Shown one piece after another: positions 21,955 through 32,552 of a stretch of DNA of 64,000 bases; the stretch's first letter is position 1; every line of letters starts with the position of its first letter. The DNA is taken from NCBI GenBank assembly GCA_022695795.1, contig MU404056.1:434001-498000 (forward strand). The letters are read 5' to 3'. Under the pieces are notes generated by a model. That model had not been told where the DNA came from. It ran no database searches and worked only from the letters and a program-made list of their open reading frames with translations. A program made the translations under genes and the position numbers. The DNA comes from Biscogniauxia marginata. Lineage: Eukaryota; Ascomycota; Sordariomycetes; Xylariales; Xylariaceae.

Positions 21955-22762
21955 CTGGGTACCCGGGTAATTGGCAGGTACTTATATGGGTTATGCTGCG
22001 TGTTTATAGGTAGTATTAGGTATATATTTATTTATATCAAAAATTGAATGATATTAATATTGATAACCGGTATGCATTTTCTACATTGGTGTGGTGTACA
22101 TGTGTAACCTCGGGGGGAAGTAATCGTGAACAATTATACGCCTAGTTAGACTAAGAACCCCCCCCTCCCCTTACCCCTTGAGCAGAGATGAATAATGAAT
22201 TAATATCGCGTCTGTGTTGTTTTATTATTCGTATTGTATTTATATGTGCTTCTCTGACATGCGTAGTATACAATGAGTATTGAGACTAATAATGTATATA
22301 TGTACTTTCCGGGGTTGCCTTCGCAGGCAAGCAAAAATGTATACCCTGCCGTCTCTTCGGGCTGCCTGTACGAATCGTAGATGTCCAATTGCGTGGAGTC
22401 CCGACCCAGAGGGCAATTGTTTTTTTTTTCTTTCTCCTCCTCCCTCTCCCTACTTTGCAAAGCCATGATGAGGGGGGTGTGTCTTCGGGGGCGTAGCGGC
22501 CAAGATATCGAATAGTAACATTAGTCCTACTAGATCCCGCGGCTGGGCGGAGTGTGACGACGGTATACACAAAGATCCAAATTAACCAAAAGGCTGCCTT
22601 CCCAAGGCTCTATTATATCCCTCCCTAAACGCCACCGCCATGCGCCATCAGTTTTTGGAGTTCCTGCCTCTGTTCCCATCATATCGCAGTCTTCCGTACA
22701 TGTCTAGACCGGGGCACCGCCGTGAAGGGCGCGCGCATCGAGTCGAATGTGACGTATTGATG
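21955..22762. other. Intergenic between convergent genes
   Basis: 3' flanks of the GH5 gene and of the membrane protein gene that reads toward it. It holds poly-T, CT-rich and C-run tracts. No gene is supported. Confidence 0.5.
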
Positions 22763-23365
22763 CTACAGTCGAATGTTCAGGTCCATGCACTCGATTCGCC
22801 ATTCCCGCTTGCCCAACAGGCTCCGCAGCCACTCGATCCCGAGCCCCGTCCACTCGGCCTTCCTCCGGGCGAGCTCCTCGGCGGCGGCGCCGGCCAGGGC
22901 GCTCGCGGTCGTGTTGAGCATCTCGAGGGCGGTGGCGTTGAAGCTGTCATAGGCCGGATCGGGGTACCCGCATGTCATCGACGTCGCGGTCGCATTGCCC
23001 GACGATGGACACGAGGGCGGCGGGTACAGATACGAGGGCGTCGAGGCGCGCGGCGCAAACCAGTTGCTGCTGAAGTCGAAGAAACACCGGTCGGACCAGT
23101 AACACGAGGTGACGAACAGGATGAGCAGGAGCACGGAGCAGTATACGCACGGCCGGTTCAGGAAGTAGGTGCACACGAAGAAGAGGAATATGAAGGCGGG
23201 AGAGGCGTTGGTCGGGATGAAGAGCAGGGGAAGCCAGCTGACGTGGGTGGTTTGCGTCTTTGTTAGCATACATATGCAGGGTTGTTTCACGACATCGCCG
23301 GAATGGCGGAGAGGAAGCGGGATTGGCTGGGCGGTAAAGACAGCTTACCTCCGTAGGCAGAACAT
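22763..23365 (-). CDS. Small two-helix membrane protein, function unknown
   Basis: Not recognised by name. Two exons, 23365-23349 (17 nt) and 23237-22763, joined in phase to give 163 residues beginning MFCLRSWLPLLFIPTNASP. Two hydrophobic helices stand close together: PAFIFLFFVCTYFL and VYCSVLLLILFVTSCYW, with Cys residues around them. After this comes a long non-cytosolic-looking part with N-x-S/T sites (NATATSMTC, FNATALEML, NTTASALAG) and a charged helical tail (ELARRKAEWTGLGIEWLRSLL). The 17-nt first exon is inferred from a good GTAAGC donor and a matching CAG acceptor. An alternative is an intronless start at 23290 (MKQPCICML). A conserved fungal membrane protein is likely. Confidence 0.6.
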
Positions 23366-24827
23366 GGCGCCGCTTTTTCTGTCGTCTTCCCTTGAAGATG
23401 ATGTATGCTGCGAAAAAGGAAATGCTGGCGTTCTTCGGCGGAGGTTGATTTCTCCTGGCGAACCAAATCCAAGGGGAAAGTGATCGGCTAGGAAAAGAAG
23501 GCAAGGACGCTCTGGTGTCGGAAGACTTGGGGCAATCCTTTTTTCGCTCCGGGTCGAAGGATACCAATGAGTATACTTCGTAGGTAATGAAGCGGAAGAA
23601 CGAGAGTGGGAGAAAAAAAAAAGGTCAAGCCGTCGGCCGCGTGGAGTGTTGGTAGGTACCTAGTCAATGCTAGCGACGGCAAGGGGGAACAGACGGTGTC
23701 GTAAGTGTATGGTGGTGTATGTGTATGTAAGTACTAAGGGAACTTTTTTCCCCTGTTGTCGTCACAGTCGGTCTACGCACCGCTTATTAGAGCATTAGGT
23801 AGTGCGACGCTGGGAGTTCCAGAACTGATGACCTAATATACCGAGGTACGCCGAGGCACACCAAAAATTGTATGTGATTGTGTGTACCTTCCTAATAACT
23901 TTATTGCAGGTGCCGTCTCCAGCGACGGGACTAACCTAACTGACTTACCTGATAGGCACCTACCGCAGGGCAGATTTCCCGAGTTCCCGAATTCGCTGTT
24001 TCTAAGGTATTGCAGTTGCAACCTACCATCACTACCTACCTCCTGCATGTACCGTAGTACCGTTCGTACTACCTACATCCTAATAGGCACTTAGGTTACT
24101 TCCACTTCCTAGTGTACATCCGTCCTCAGCCTTAACTCCGGGCTAACAGGACATTTAACCCCCCACAGTCAAGCCCACAATCTACCGTCCATCCAATCTG
24201 GACGCCAGCTCACACCTGCATGCGTATGGGCGCCCAACCCAGCGAGACGAATCACCACTTTTGATTCCCTACCACTTTTTTTTTCTTCTACTCTCTCTCT
24301 CTCTCTCGTCGTCGCGTTGGAGCCCAAGAAAAAAAAAACTGTTGTTCTCCCTTCTTTCAATTCCTCAATTCACTTTCGTCACTTCCCTAGGTATTACGAG
24401 GGTACATTGCATTGCTTCTTTGACGGACTCTACCCAATAGGCTAGGTTATCGTCAACATCCTTCTTTGTTTGGTGGGTTGTTTCTGCTACTGCTAGCAAC
24501 CCTGCAGCCACCACCTCTCACGATCCACCACTGTTCGGCGCACTCGGCTAAGTCAATTGCTTACCCATTTTGGCGAGGCTGGAAATTTCGCGTATCAGAT
24601 TGGGGGAAACATCACCAATACTTTATTTTTATTTCTGAGCACTGCTCGAGATAACTGTACTCCTTGCCTTCCCCTCTCCGACACCTCTTTCTTCCCTCCT
24701 CCTCACCATTCACATTTCGCGGCATCTCGTACGTTTGACCCGCAATCACGAGTCGTTTGCGTCTTTTCGTCGGTAACAGCTCCACGTTACTGCATGTGGG
24801 ACAGCTCGCCATCTTTCAATCGGCACC
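23366..24827. other. Promoter and long leader region of the EDC4-like gene
   Basis: No coding region is supported. It carries TACCT-type elements (about 24010-24110), a CT tract near 24290-24307 and a pyrimidine-rich run up to the start codon. It is probably the promoter and a long 5' leader of the gene starting at 24828. Confidence 0.5.
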
Positions 24828-27800
24828 ATGGCGAGCTACAACCCACCCGCTGGCAGTGACCCGAACGGTCATTTGCAGGCCATGTACGCCCGTTTGCAAG
24901 CCGCCCGCGCCGCCCAGGATGAAAACTCCGAAGCTGCCCAGGACCCTTACTCCCGGTTCAACTACAACCAGGGAAACACGTCCCAGGGCTACTATGGTCA
25001 ATCGGCTGCCGACTCGCCTGTCACTGGTCTAGACGACTTTCCACCCCCTGCCCCCAGTCCTCCCAGTACCTTTGGCCCTCCGCACCATCCAACTGGCATC
25101 ACAGGCAATCTTGCTCCTATCGGCACCATGCCTTCTACTGCAACGAGCAAGGCTGACCAGAGCGCTAATCTACTCAATCTCCTCAAGTTCAGCGGTGCCC
25201 AAGCCCAGATTTCGCAGCCAAACCCGCAGGACTCCCCCTCGGCATACACTCAAGCTTCTTTCGACCACTCGCCTCGTGTATCTCATATCAACAATCCGCC
25301 TCCCATCCATGCTCCTGTTCCTATGCCTGCCGATCCCCAAGGCCTGCTTGCTACTCTTATGAAGGGAAACATGCAAAATGAGGGTCAGAGCCAGGGCCAG
25401 GGTCAGGGTCAAGGTCAAAGTCAGGTTCCGCGAGCAGAGCCTCAGGCGAACACTCACCGGGACACGGGCACATGGAATTCTCTTGCCCCTTCCATGGATA
25501 CTCAACAGTACCTTCTCAACCTGTTGCATCGCCCGAAGCCTGCTCAGAATGACCAGCCAGCGACGAATGAACCGCCCCATCCGACAACCCTCACCCCGCA
25601 ATCCGCGAACGGTTCTGCCGCAGACCATGCTAGCCAATACGGCTACAAGCCAACGATTGCCGAGAATAATTCACATGACAACACACCCATTTCCTTGAAG
25701 TTCGGAACACAGGAGCACGTAGAGTCTCCTGCGGCCAAGTTGGACTACTACCCGTCAACTTCTCAGCATGACAATGTTCGGAGGCCCACCAGGTTCGACT
25801 ATACCAGTCCGTTCGAGGAATTTTCCACCGCCCCCCACACCAAGACGTCTAAGTCTTCGACCCCAGGCAACTCGGCCTCAATTACCCAGATGCCTACTGA
25901 GCTTCCTGCTGCCACCGGGTTAAAGCTTATGAAGAAGACTCCTAGTGTGACTTCTTCTCCTGGACTGCTTGCAGAGCAGAAGCGATTTGGCAGTCAGCGA
26001 AGCCCAATCACGAACCCCGAGCATGCTCTACGAAATACTGAAGGCTCTCCTTTTGGAACTGAACCGATCCGAGACTTGTCCCCTAACGCCGCTGGCACTC
26101 CGACCAATGGCACCCACAAGACCGTGTCCGAGGCGATATCTGACCTCGCCGAGAAAGCGAGCCTAGAGGCCCAAGAAGCCATTGCGCGAGCCGAACAGGA
26201 AGAGGTACGAAACCGAATTGCCGTTGACCTGGAACATATGATGGGAGCCAAGACTGACGCCGAATTCCAGGAAGCGGCGCAGGCAGTGGCAAAAGATATC
26301 AAGCATGAGCTCGATAAGGACGAGCACCTACTTGAAGATAATTACTCCCCTGAGGTCGCTCAGACTATCCGCGATATCGTCGAGGATACTGCCCATGGAC
26401 CTGTTGCTGATAGCTGGGAGAGCGCCGAGGCTGAGGCTGAAGAGATTGTCGTTATCGAAGAAAACCCGAATCCCATCAAAGTCTATAACTTCCCAATGAA
26501 GCCGTGGATTTCGATTACGATACAAGACACAGATGAGCCCCGCCCACAATTCCGCGACGAGGTTATCCTTGATATTGCTCGATTGAAGAAGGAATTCGAC
26601 CAGATTGATAGAAACCTTGTGGCTGCTACTGAATTCTGTATGGTATACGGCATGTCAAAGGCGGGTGGGCTTCGTGTTATTCGCCAAGACGATGGAAAGG
26701 ATGCCAAGCTCTTTACGGATACGAAAGACCGGGTCTTTAACGTTGCCGTGTCTACTACTCCTCCTGATGTCAACACGACGCCAAAGGAATCTATTATCGG
26801 GACAGGCATTAGTGGAACAGTGTACTATGTTCAGATCAGGAGTGGTGACAAGGACCACCTAGAAGATGCGCACCCGGAACAATACGGATTTGCCCTACCT
26901 CCGATAAGTGCTCAGGAAGGTGATGCTCCGGGTGGTGTTTTGAAGACTCGCGCAAGAACTTCATCTACTCATCCGGACTACTTCGCCGTTGGTCGCGGAA
27001 AGACGATTAGCATTGTCTGGCCAGCGTATGTCATGCAGAAGAATGTCTTCAAGCCTGGTCATGACCGCGTTGTCGATACGGAAAAGCTTTCTAAAGAATG
27101 TGCCCTCCGGATCAATACCGGTAAGGCCGGGAAAGATTTTACCTTTAGCCAGGATGATACCACCATCGTGTCATTGGATAAGTCTGGTCGTGTCAAATTC
27201 TGGGATGTGCGAGATTTGACAGCAGCCGATGAGAGCTCTATGCCAGCCCATACGTCCCTTGAGGTTAAGGAGCCATTAATGACTCTGAATACTACCCCAG
27301 AGGGCGAGAAAGCGTGGCCTACCTCTGTGTTACTGCTGGATAAGCAACGGCCCTACCAGAAGCGTTGTGCCTTGCGCTATATGATCGTGGGGATGAAACA
27401 AAACCACACCCTCCAACTATGGGATCTTGCCTTGGGCAAGCCCGTTCAGGAATTTAACCTGCCGCATACGAAAGAATCGGATGCAGTATGCAGCGTTACC
27501 TATCATCCCCCGACTGGCATGATCGTTGTCGGGCATCCTACCCGTAATTCGATCTACTTCCTTCACCTCTCGGCGCCTAAGTACACGATTAAGGGTCTGT
27601 CTCAAGTCGAGTACATTCAGAAATTAGTCGCCAGAGATTCGTCCATTCCCGAGCCCGAATCAACCGCAGTCATTAGTGGTGTACGCGAATACTCCTTTGC
27701 AAATAAGGGTGTGCTCCGGAGCTTGGACATCCTGGTGAACCCTACTACTTCATCTGAAGGCGACGAGCAAACACTCTTCGAGCTCTATGCGATGCATTCT

Positions 27801-29645
27801 AAGGGAGTTACTGCCCTTTGGATAAAGCAGAACGAACTCGGTTGGGCTAAGGATAATAAGGTTATTCGTGGCGTCGATGCTATTGACGTAGGTCTTGTTA
27901 AGATTTCAAAACTTAAGGAGTTACCTAGTGCTTTGGTCTCAGAACCGCCAGTCGCCGAGGAGTCTGCCCTGCCAATTCGAATCGCAACACGGCCATCCGC
28001 AAAAGAGACACCGCCTCTGCAAGCCACATCTCTGCCACCCGGTCCAGAGCAAACGTCTAGAAAGGGCATTGAAAATATTCACCCGAATGTACAGAATGAA
28101 CGAAAAGAAGGCGATGCTCCTGTGACCCCGGTTAATCAACTTGACAAGTCCGAGAAGAAAGCCCGGAAGAAGCGGGAGAAGGCCGCCGTCTTGGCGGAGA
28201 AACTGGCAGCTGAGAACCAGTCCAACGGGAACTCACATCCATCACGAGTGGATTCAAAGAATCCGCCCCCTTCACTACAACCGACAATGTCGGCGGAATC
28301 CATTCAGTCTGCTGTTAAGCAGATTTCGTCCGGTCTTAGTGAAAAGCTGAGCGGTGTCATCTCCAACGAATTTAGACAATACCAAGGCAAGGTCGAAACA
28401 GAGTTCCGCAAGAGCGGAGATGCTTTCTCTCAGAGTCAGAAGGATCTGCTTGCTCTAGTATCCTCAGTCTTAAATGATAACGTCCAGGCTGTGCTTTCCA
28501 GAATTATAAGCGACCAGTTCGAAGCGAACGTCGTGCCACATATGACCACGGTTATTACGAAGACCATTGAAAGTCAAATCGATGCTAAGGTCGGAGGGAA
28601 GGTGTCACACTCGGTTCAAAACCAGATGCAGAAGTCGCTCCCGAACGCTGTCTTCCAAGCCCTCCAGAGATCTGAGCTCCCCAAGGTTATTTCTGACAAG
28701 CTCGTGGAAGGTGTAGCACTGGACATGGAGGAGTCTTTCCGCGAGACGCTCGTGAATACCATCACACCAGTCTTCAGTGATATGGCTGTAGCATCTGCTC
28801 GCTCAGTCGTGCAAGACGTCCAGCGTCGAACCGCAGAACAGATCGGGGAGCTCGAGCAACGGCACCTCGCAGACTCTCACAAGATTGATCAGCTTACTGT
28901 ACTCGTGGCTAAGCTCTCTGATACAGTCAATACCATGGCTTCAAATCAAGCTCAACTCCAGGACGGACTCATAAAAATACAACAGCAGCTCGCTGCCAGG
29001 GACCGTGTTTCTACTATACAGTCCCAGCCTACACAGTCACTGCAAACACAGGCCTTGTCATACAATAGCCCGACAGCAACCTCGAGCAACCAACTGGTAC
29101 CCTATCCAGGCAGTAACTCGGGCGCTAGAGACCCCGAGCTTCAGCATAACATCAACAGTGTCGCAAGCCTGATGGAACGAGGCGAATATGAGACCGGCCT
29201 GGTCCGATGGATTCAGCAATCACGGAAGCATGAGGTTTTCGATGAATACCTCGTCAAGTTCAACCCTCAGTTTATGCAGGACATGCCTGCGCTCGTTTCC
29301 TTATCCGTTGCGTCCGTCATCGCTGAACAGCTTGAGGGCCCTCTGCTTCGTGAAAAGGTCGCCTGGATCGAGATTGTACTCAACAGTTTACAATCAGCAC
29401 TTCCACACATCACAGTTAGTAACCACCAGCCCATGCCAATTGATGACCCCAAACTAAACTCTTTACAGGACGCTCAAGTTCGAGATGTGGTTCCGAATAT
29501 TATGGGCACTTTCCTTACGCGAATCGAAAAGCTCTTCATGCAAATCAGCAGCCGCTCGCCAACCGATCCCATACTGCAACATCTGTCTAGGATGATTCAC
29601 GTGGCAACCCAGATCCGGGATTATGCTCGCAAGGCTGTTTACTAA
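24828..29645 (+). CDS. EDC4/Ge-1-like mRNA decapping scaffold
   Basis: Predicted P-body protein that links Dcp1/Dcp2 and promotes decapping. One intronless frame of 1605 residues; the start has a GCACCATGG context. Residues 1-450 are disordered, Pro/Ser/Gln-rich, with a QGQGQGQGQ tract near 184-197. Residues about 455-500 form a charged helix (AEKASLEAQEAIARAEQEE). A WD40-like propeller lies at roughly 560-1020, with repeats such as DDTTIVSLDKSGRVKFWDV and MKQNHTLQLWDL. A charged segment (KKARKKREKAAVLAEKL) and an extended coiled coil (about 1150-1410, with KIDQLTVLVAKLSDTVNTMA) follow. The end (about 1440-1605, from ASLMERGEYETGLVRWIQQS to MIHVATQIRDYARKAVY) is alpha-helical like the Ge-1 C-terminal domain. 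The order WD40, linker, coiled coil and helical end is that of EDC4 and fission-yeast Pdc1. S. cerevisiae lacks a clear one. Confidence 0.8.
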   Translation: MASYNPPAGSDPNGHLQAMYARLQAARAAQDENSEAAQDPYSRFNYNQGNTSQGYYGQSAADSPVTGLDDFPPPAPSPPSTFGPPHHPTGITGNLAPIGTMPSTATSKADQSANLLNLLKFSGAQAQISQPNPQDSPSAYTQASFDHSPRVSHINNPPPIHAPVPMPADPQGLLATLMKGNMQNEGQSQGQGQGQGQSQVPRAEPQANTHRDTGTWNSLAPSMDTQQYLLNLLHRPKPAQNDQPATNEPPHPTTLTPQSANGSAADHASQYGYKPTIAENNSHDNTPISLKFGTQEHVESPAAKLDYYPSTSQHDNVRRPTRFDYTSPFEEFSTAPHTKTSKSSTPGNSASITQMPTELPAATGLKLMKKTPSVTSSPGLLAEQKRFGSQRSPITNPEHALRNTEGSPFGTEPIRDLSPNAAGTPTNGTHKTVSEAISDLAEKASLEAQEAIARAEQEEVRNRIAVDLEHMMGAKTDAEFQEAAQAVAKDIKHELDKDEHLLEDNYSPEVAQTIRDIVEDTAHGPVADSWESAEAEAEEIVVIEENPNPIKVYNFPMKPWISITIQDTDEPRPQFRDEVILDIARLKKEFDQIDRNLVAATEFCMVYGMSKAGGLRVIRQDDGKDAKLFTDTKDRVFNVAVSTTPPDVNTTPKESIIGTGISGTVYYVQIRSGDKDHLEDAHPEQYGFALPPISAQEGDAPGGVLKTRARTSSTHPDYFAVGRGKTISIVWPAYVMQKNVFKPGHDRVVDTEKLSKECALRINTGKAGKDFTFSQDDTTIVSLDKSGRVKFWDVRDLTAADESSMPAHTSLEVKEPLMTLNTTPEGEKAWPTSVLLLDKQRPYQKRCALRYMIVGMKQNHTLQLWDLALGKPVQEFNLPHTKESDAVCSVTYHPPTGMIVVGHPTRNSIYFLHLSAPKYTIKGLSQVEYIQKLVARDSSIPEPESTAVISGVREYSFANKGVLRSLDILVNPTTSSEGDEQTLFELYAMHSKGVTALWIKQNELGWAKDNKVIRGVDAIDVGLVKISKLKELPSALVSEPPVAEESALPIRIATRPSAKETPPLQATSLPPGPEQTSRKGIENIHPNVQNERKEGDAPVTPVNQLDKSEKKARKKREKAAVLAEKLAAENQSNGNSHPSRVDSKNPPPSLQPTMSAESIQSAVKQISSGLSEKLSGVISNEFRQYQGKVETEFRKSGDAFSQSQKDLLALVSSVLNDNVQAVLSRIISDQFEANVVPHMTTVITKTIESQIDAKVGGKVSHSVQNQMQKSLPNAVFQALQRSELPKVISDKLVEGVALDMEESFRETLVNTITPVFSDMAVASARSVVQDVQRRTAEQIGELEQRHLADSHKIDQLTVLVAKLSDTVNTMASNQAQLQDGLIKIQQQLAARDRVSTIQSQPTQSLQTQALSYNSPTATSSNQLVPYPGSNSGARDPELQHNINSVASLMERGEYETGLVRWIQQSRKHEVFDEYLVKFNPQFMQDMPALVSLSVASVIAEQLEGPLLREKVAWIEIVLNSLQSALPHITVSNHQPMPIDDPKLNSLQDAQVRDVVPNIMGTFLTRIEKLFMQISSRSPTDPILQHLSRMIHVATQIRDYARKAVY
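25378..25422 (+). repeat. Coding GGTCAG/GGCCAG hexamer tract
   Basis: Tandem six-base units code alternating Gly-Gln (and Ser-Gln) residues in the disordered N-terminus of the EDC4-like protein. It is a likely site of length variation. Confidence 0.8.
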
Positions 29646-31119
29646 GCAGGCACAGTTGCAGTTTATCCCGAGATCCGGCGAGTAGATTCATGTTCATATG
29701 AAGATTACATCATCGCTCTTCTGAATTCTTCCCCCTTAAGGGTCTAACGTTGGTGCTTCCACCCAAGACTCGGACCATTAACATCGACTAACATTCAACC
29801 CTGGCAGAAAGGGCAATATCTATCATTCTAGTACGGGCAACCTCGTTAATAAATTTGCAGTACCTAGCATACATAGCCTAGGTATATGCAATCGCATATT
29901 TCGGTGGTTTATTAGGGTTCTTTTTTTTTCCGTTTTCGGGGTGGCGGCTACGATCGTAATGATGATGGAGGAAACGAAAAAACTCTAGGTAGTAGCATTG
30001 CGGATCATGAAAGGCGGGAGGAGTTCGGGAGGTGGTGGACGGATAGGCACAGAGCTCTTTTCCCTTTTACCCATGACTACCTACCTACCTACCTACGTAG
30101 CTGTGCGTTACTCTCCCTTCGATTTTTCCCCCCTTTCCTTTTCGTGCTCACGCACAAATAAACTCTCGCCCGAAGCAAACGAACGGTCATGATTCCGAGG
30201 CTTTTGCATTGGGGCGCGAGATGATACCACACCCGGTGGATGGATGGGACTAATAGAGTTTTATTTTTATTTATTTTTCTTCTTTCGGTAAAAAGAAAGT
30301 GACCACTTTCTGATACCTCGGTATCTTGTGTTTCCTTGGACGACTTTTACGTATCCCTTCCCCGCCCCCTATCTTGCCATAATGTGATGTGATATGATGT
30401 GCCCGTATGGTTTATAACTTGAAGTGAAATACTTGGTTTCGTCGTCTGTTGCTCTCTTCGCACACGTTATCCTCGTGAGATAACCTAGAATTGAGGTTCG
30501 TCCCTTTGCGTCGTCAAGTAATAGGCGTATGCTTAGGTAGGTAGGTAATAATCATATACGATCCGTAGAGGTGAGAGGGATTTATCATCAGGATGGCGGT
30601 AATGAGTTTGAGCTTGCTTATCTGATCTAATCGAATCCAACCTGAAGTATTGATCAGATTTGGGATTGAGAATCATGCCATCTTCTATAGATTGTCTCGC
30701 ATACCGCTCCTAGTCCGTAATGGCTCAGCTCGGTGTTCGTTCAGTATATGGGAATTTTGCAAGAAAACCGTAGGGCTAGTAATTTATAGTATGTACATCT
30801 TGCGTAGTTAGTTGATGTCTTCAGAAACAAACCCGTCTGTGATGCTCTTGGAGGCAAAGTCGAAATCATCTATACAAAAGCTAAGTTTTCAGCTTTCACG
30901 TCACTCGTACACCATGCCCATCTTATCTGCTACATTCGAGTCACTTTTGTTCATGGAACCCATCGGAATGTTTCAAGTGGCATATATACAATTCACAAGA
31001 CTATATAAATATGTACTGTCTATTCGAGAAGAGACCCTCCGATCCTCCTTGGTCCGTAAACTTGTTACGGTACCTCGAACTCCTCCTCCCCGCCGGGCTC
31101 GTCGTGATTTTCTACCGAT
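29646..31119. other. Intergenic between convergent genes
   Basis: About 1.5 kb with no supported gene. A (TACC)n tract lies at about 30077-30096, a T-rich stretch at about 30256-30290 and CTTAGGTAGGTAGGTA at about 30532. The short plus-strand frame at 30812-31123 has no recognisable motif. Confidence 0.5.
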
Positions 31120-32552
31120 TTAGAGCGTGGCAAAGGTGAGTTCGTAGGCGAAGCCCGTGACCAGCTTGGCGTGCTCGAGCATGTGCTCGACGCTAATCGT
31201 CGCCATGGTATCGTCGGCCGTGTGGATGTAGGGGCTGGTGTCGTCGAAGTTGCCCTCGATGACGAAGGAGGACGGGTAGCCGGCCGCCGTGGCCGATGCA
31301 TGATCGGAACATCCATAGCCGCACTCCGTGTCCACGTAGCCGATCTCGGTATACTAGTGTTCCCCCTCCGCGTCAGTCATATTCTATTTACAGTGTTGGG
31401 CAACTTATGAGAGCAGGAAGCAGGAGATACTGGGAATACGTTGGCAGTACTTACGGCATCGATGACCTTGTGCACGTACTCCGTCAGGGCGCTGTCGACG
31501 TAGTCGTTGATGACACCCATAGGGCCTGCGTCGTAGCCTGTCATGTCCTGCTGGAGCATGGCCTTGACGTCCACGCCGTCGGCGGCGTATTGATCGAAGA
31601 TGTCTGCGCTACCGAGAAGACCGCCCTCCTCGCCGGCGTACCATTGGAATTCGAGCGTGTTAGCGCCCTCGCCGGCAGCGATCTTGGGATCTGACAGGAG
31701 GGCCTTCAGAGCCTCGATCGTCGTTATGGTGCCGGATCCATTGTCATCTAGATAAGTACTCGAGTCAGAATATTCAATATCCGGCCTGCTACTTTGTAAC
31801 AACCGCAAAGCTGAACCCCGCTAGTCAAAGTCTTCTAATCGTCACACGATTATGTCCCATGCCCTGGGGATTCTACTTAGAAGGTGAAAGCTTACCGGCA
31901 CCAGGAGATCGCCCAGTCCTGTCATTTCCATTGACCGAGTCTAGATGCGCACCAACGATAACCTTGGACGCTGACTGGCCTGGAATCGTAGCAATAACAC
32001 TCTGCTGAACGAAACTGTGCGAAAAGGTCTCTACGGAGGCGTTTGCGGCATTGCTTGCAGATATGATAGACTGGACCTCCGCAAGCACCCAGTCTGATGC
32101 ATCCTTACCCGTGTCGGACTGGTAATAGCGGGTGAAGATGTCGGAAAAGGTGGTGAGCTTGGCCTCCATGTTTGACGTATCAAGCTGCGAGATCAGACCA
32201 GTGACAGCGTCAGTCTGGCTCATCTCAGTCGGGTACGTCACTGCTGCGATCTTGTTCAGGGCCTGGGGGGCTGCTGAGGAGGCCAAGTTCGGGTGATTAG
32301 TGATATCGATGAAACCTTTGCCCTCCTAAACAGACATTAATAACTCTTCCCGTCTCGCAGAGGGAGGTCTAGTGGGAAATTTGTGTGACTCCGTACCGAC
32401 TTCAACGCAATTTTTTCATCCTCCGTCACGACCTTGGTGACTCCGGGGGCAAGCTCGATCGTAAAGAGCTCATCCTGGGTAGCTTCCCGTCGCTTAATGG
32501 AGAGAGCGGATGTGGTAGCAGCTAGAGCTGCGACGAGTGCTGGGCGAACCAT
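31120..32552 (-). CDS. Secreted leucine aminopeptidase, M28 family (Lap1-type)
   Basis: Zinc exopeptidase releasing N-terminal residues from peptides outside the cell. Four exons: 32552-32397, 32325-31896, 31747-31455 and 31353-31120, 370 residues, close to the usual size of fungal M28E enzymes. The signal peptide is [18 protein letters not shown], followed by a propeptide with KRR. All zinc-site motifs are present: [12 protein letters not shown] (His), PGADDNGSG (bridging Asp, split by intron 2), [12 protein letters not shown] (catalytic and metal Glu), QQDMTGY (Asp) and [10 protein letters not shown] (His). A disulfide-like pair is in [22 protein letters not shown] box stands about 160 nt upstream. 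The intron phases (0, 1, 0) agree across all joins. Confidence 0.92.

Noticed and set aside
21262..22013. Long open frames on both strands within the GH5 gene
   Set aside because: They are caused by high GC in the GH5 exon 3; their products are Arg/Val- or Arg/Pro/Gly-rich and motif-free.
22640..23266. 208-codon plus frame beginning MRHQFLEF
   Set aside because: It is the antisense of the small membrane protein, with an Arg/Gly/Glu-rich product and no motif.
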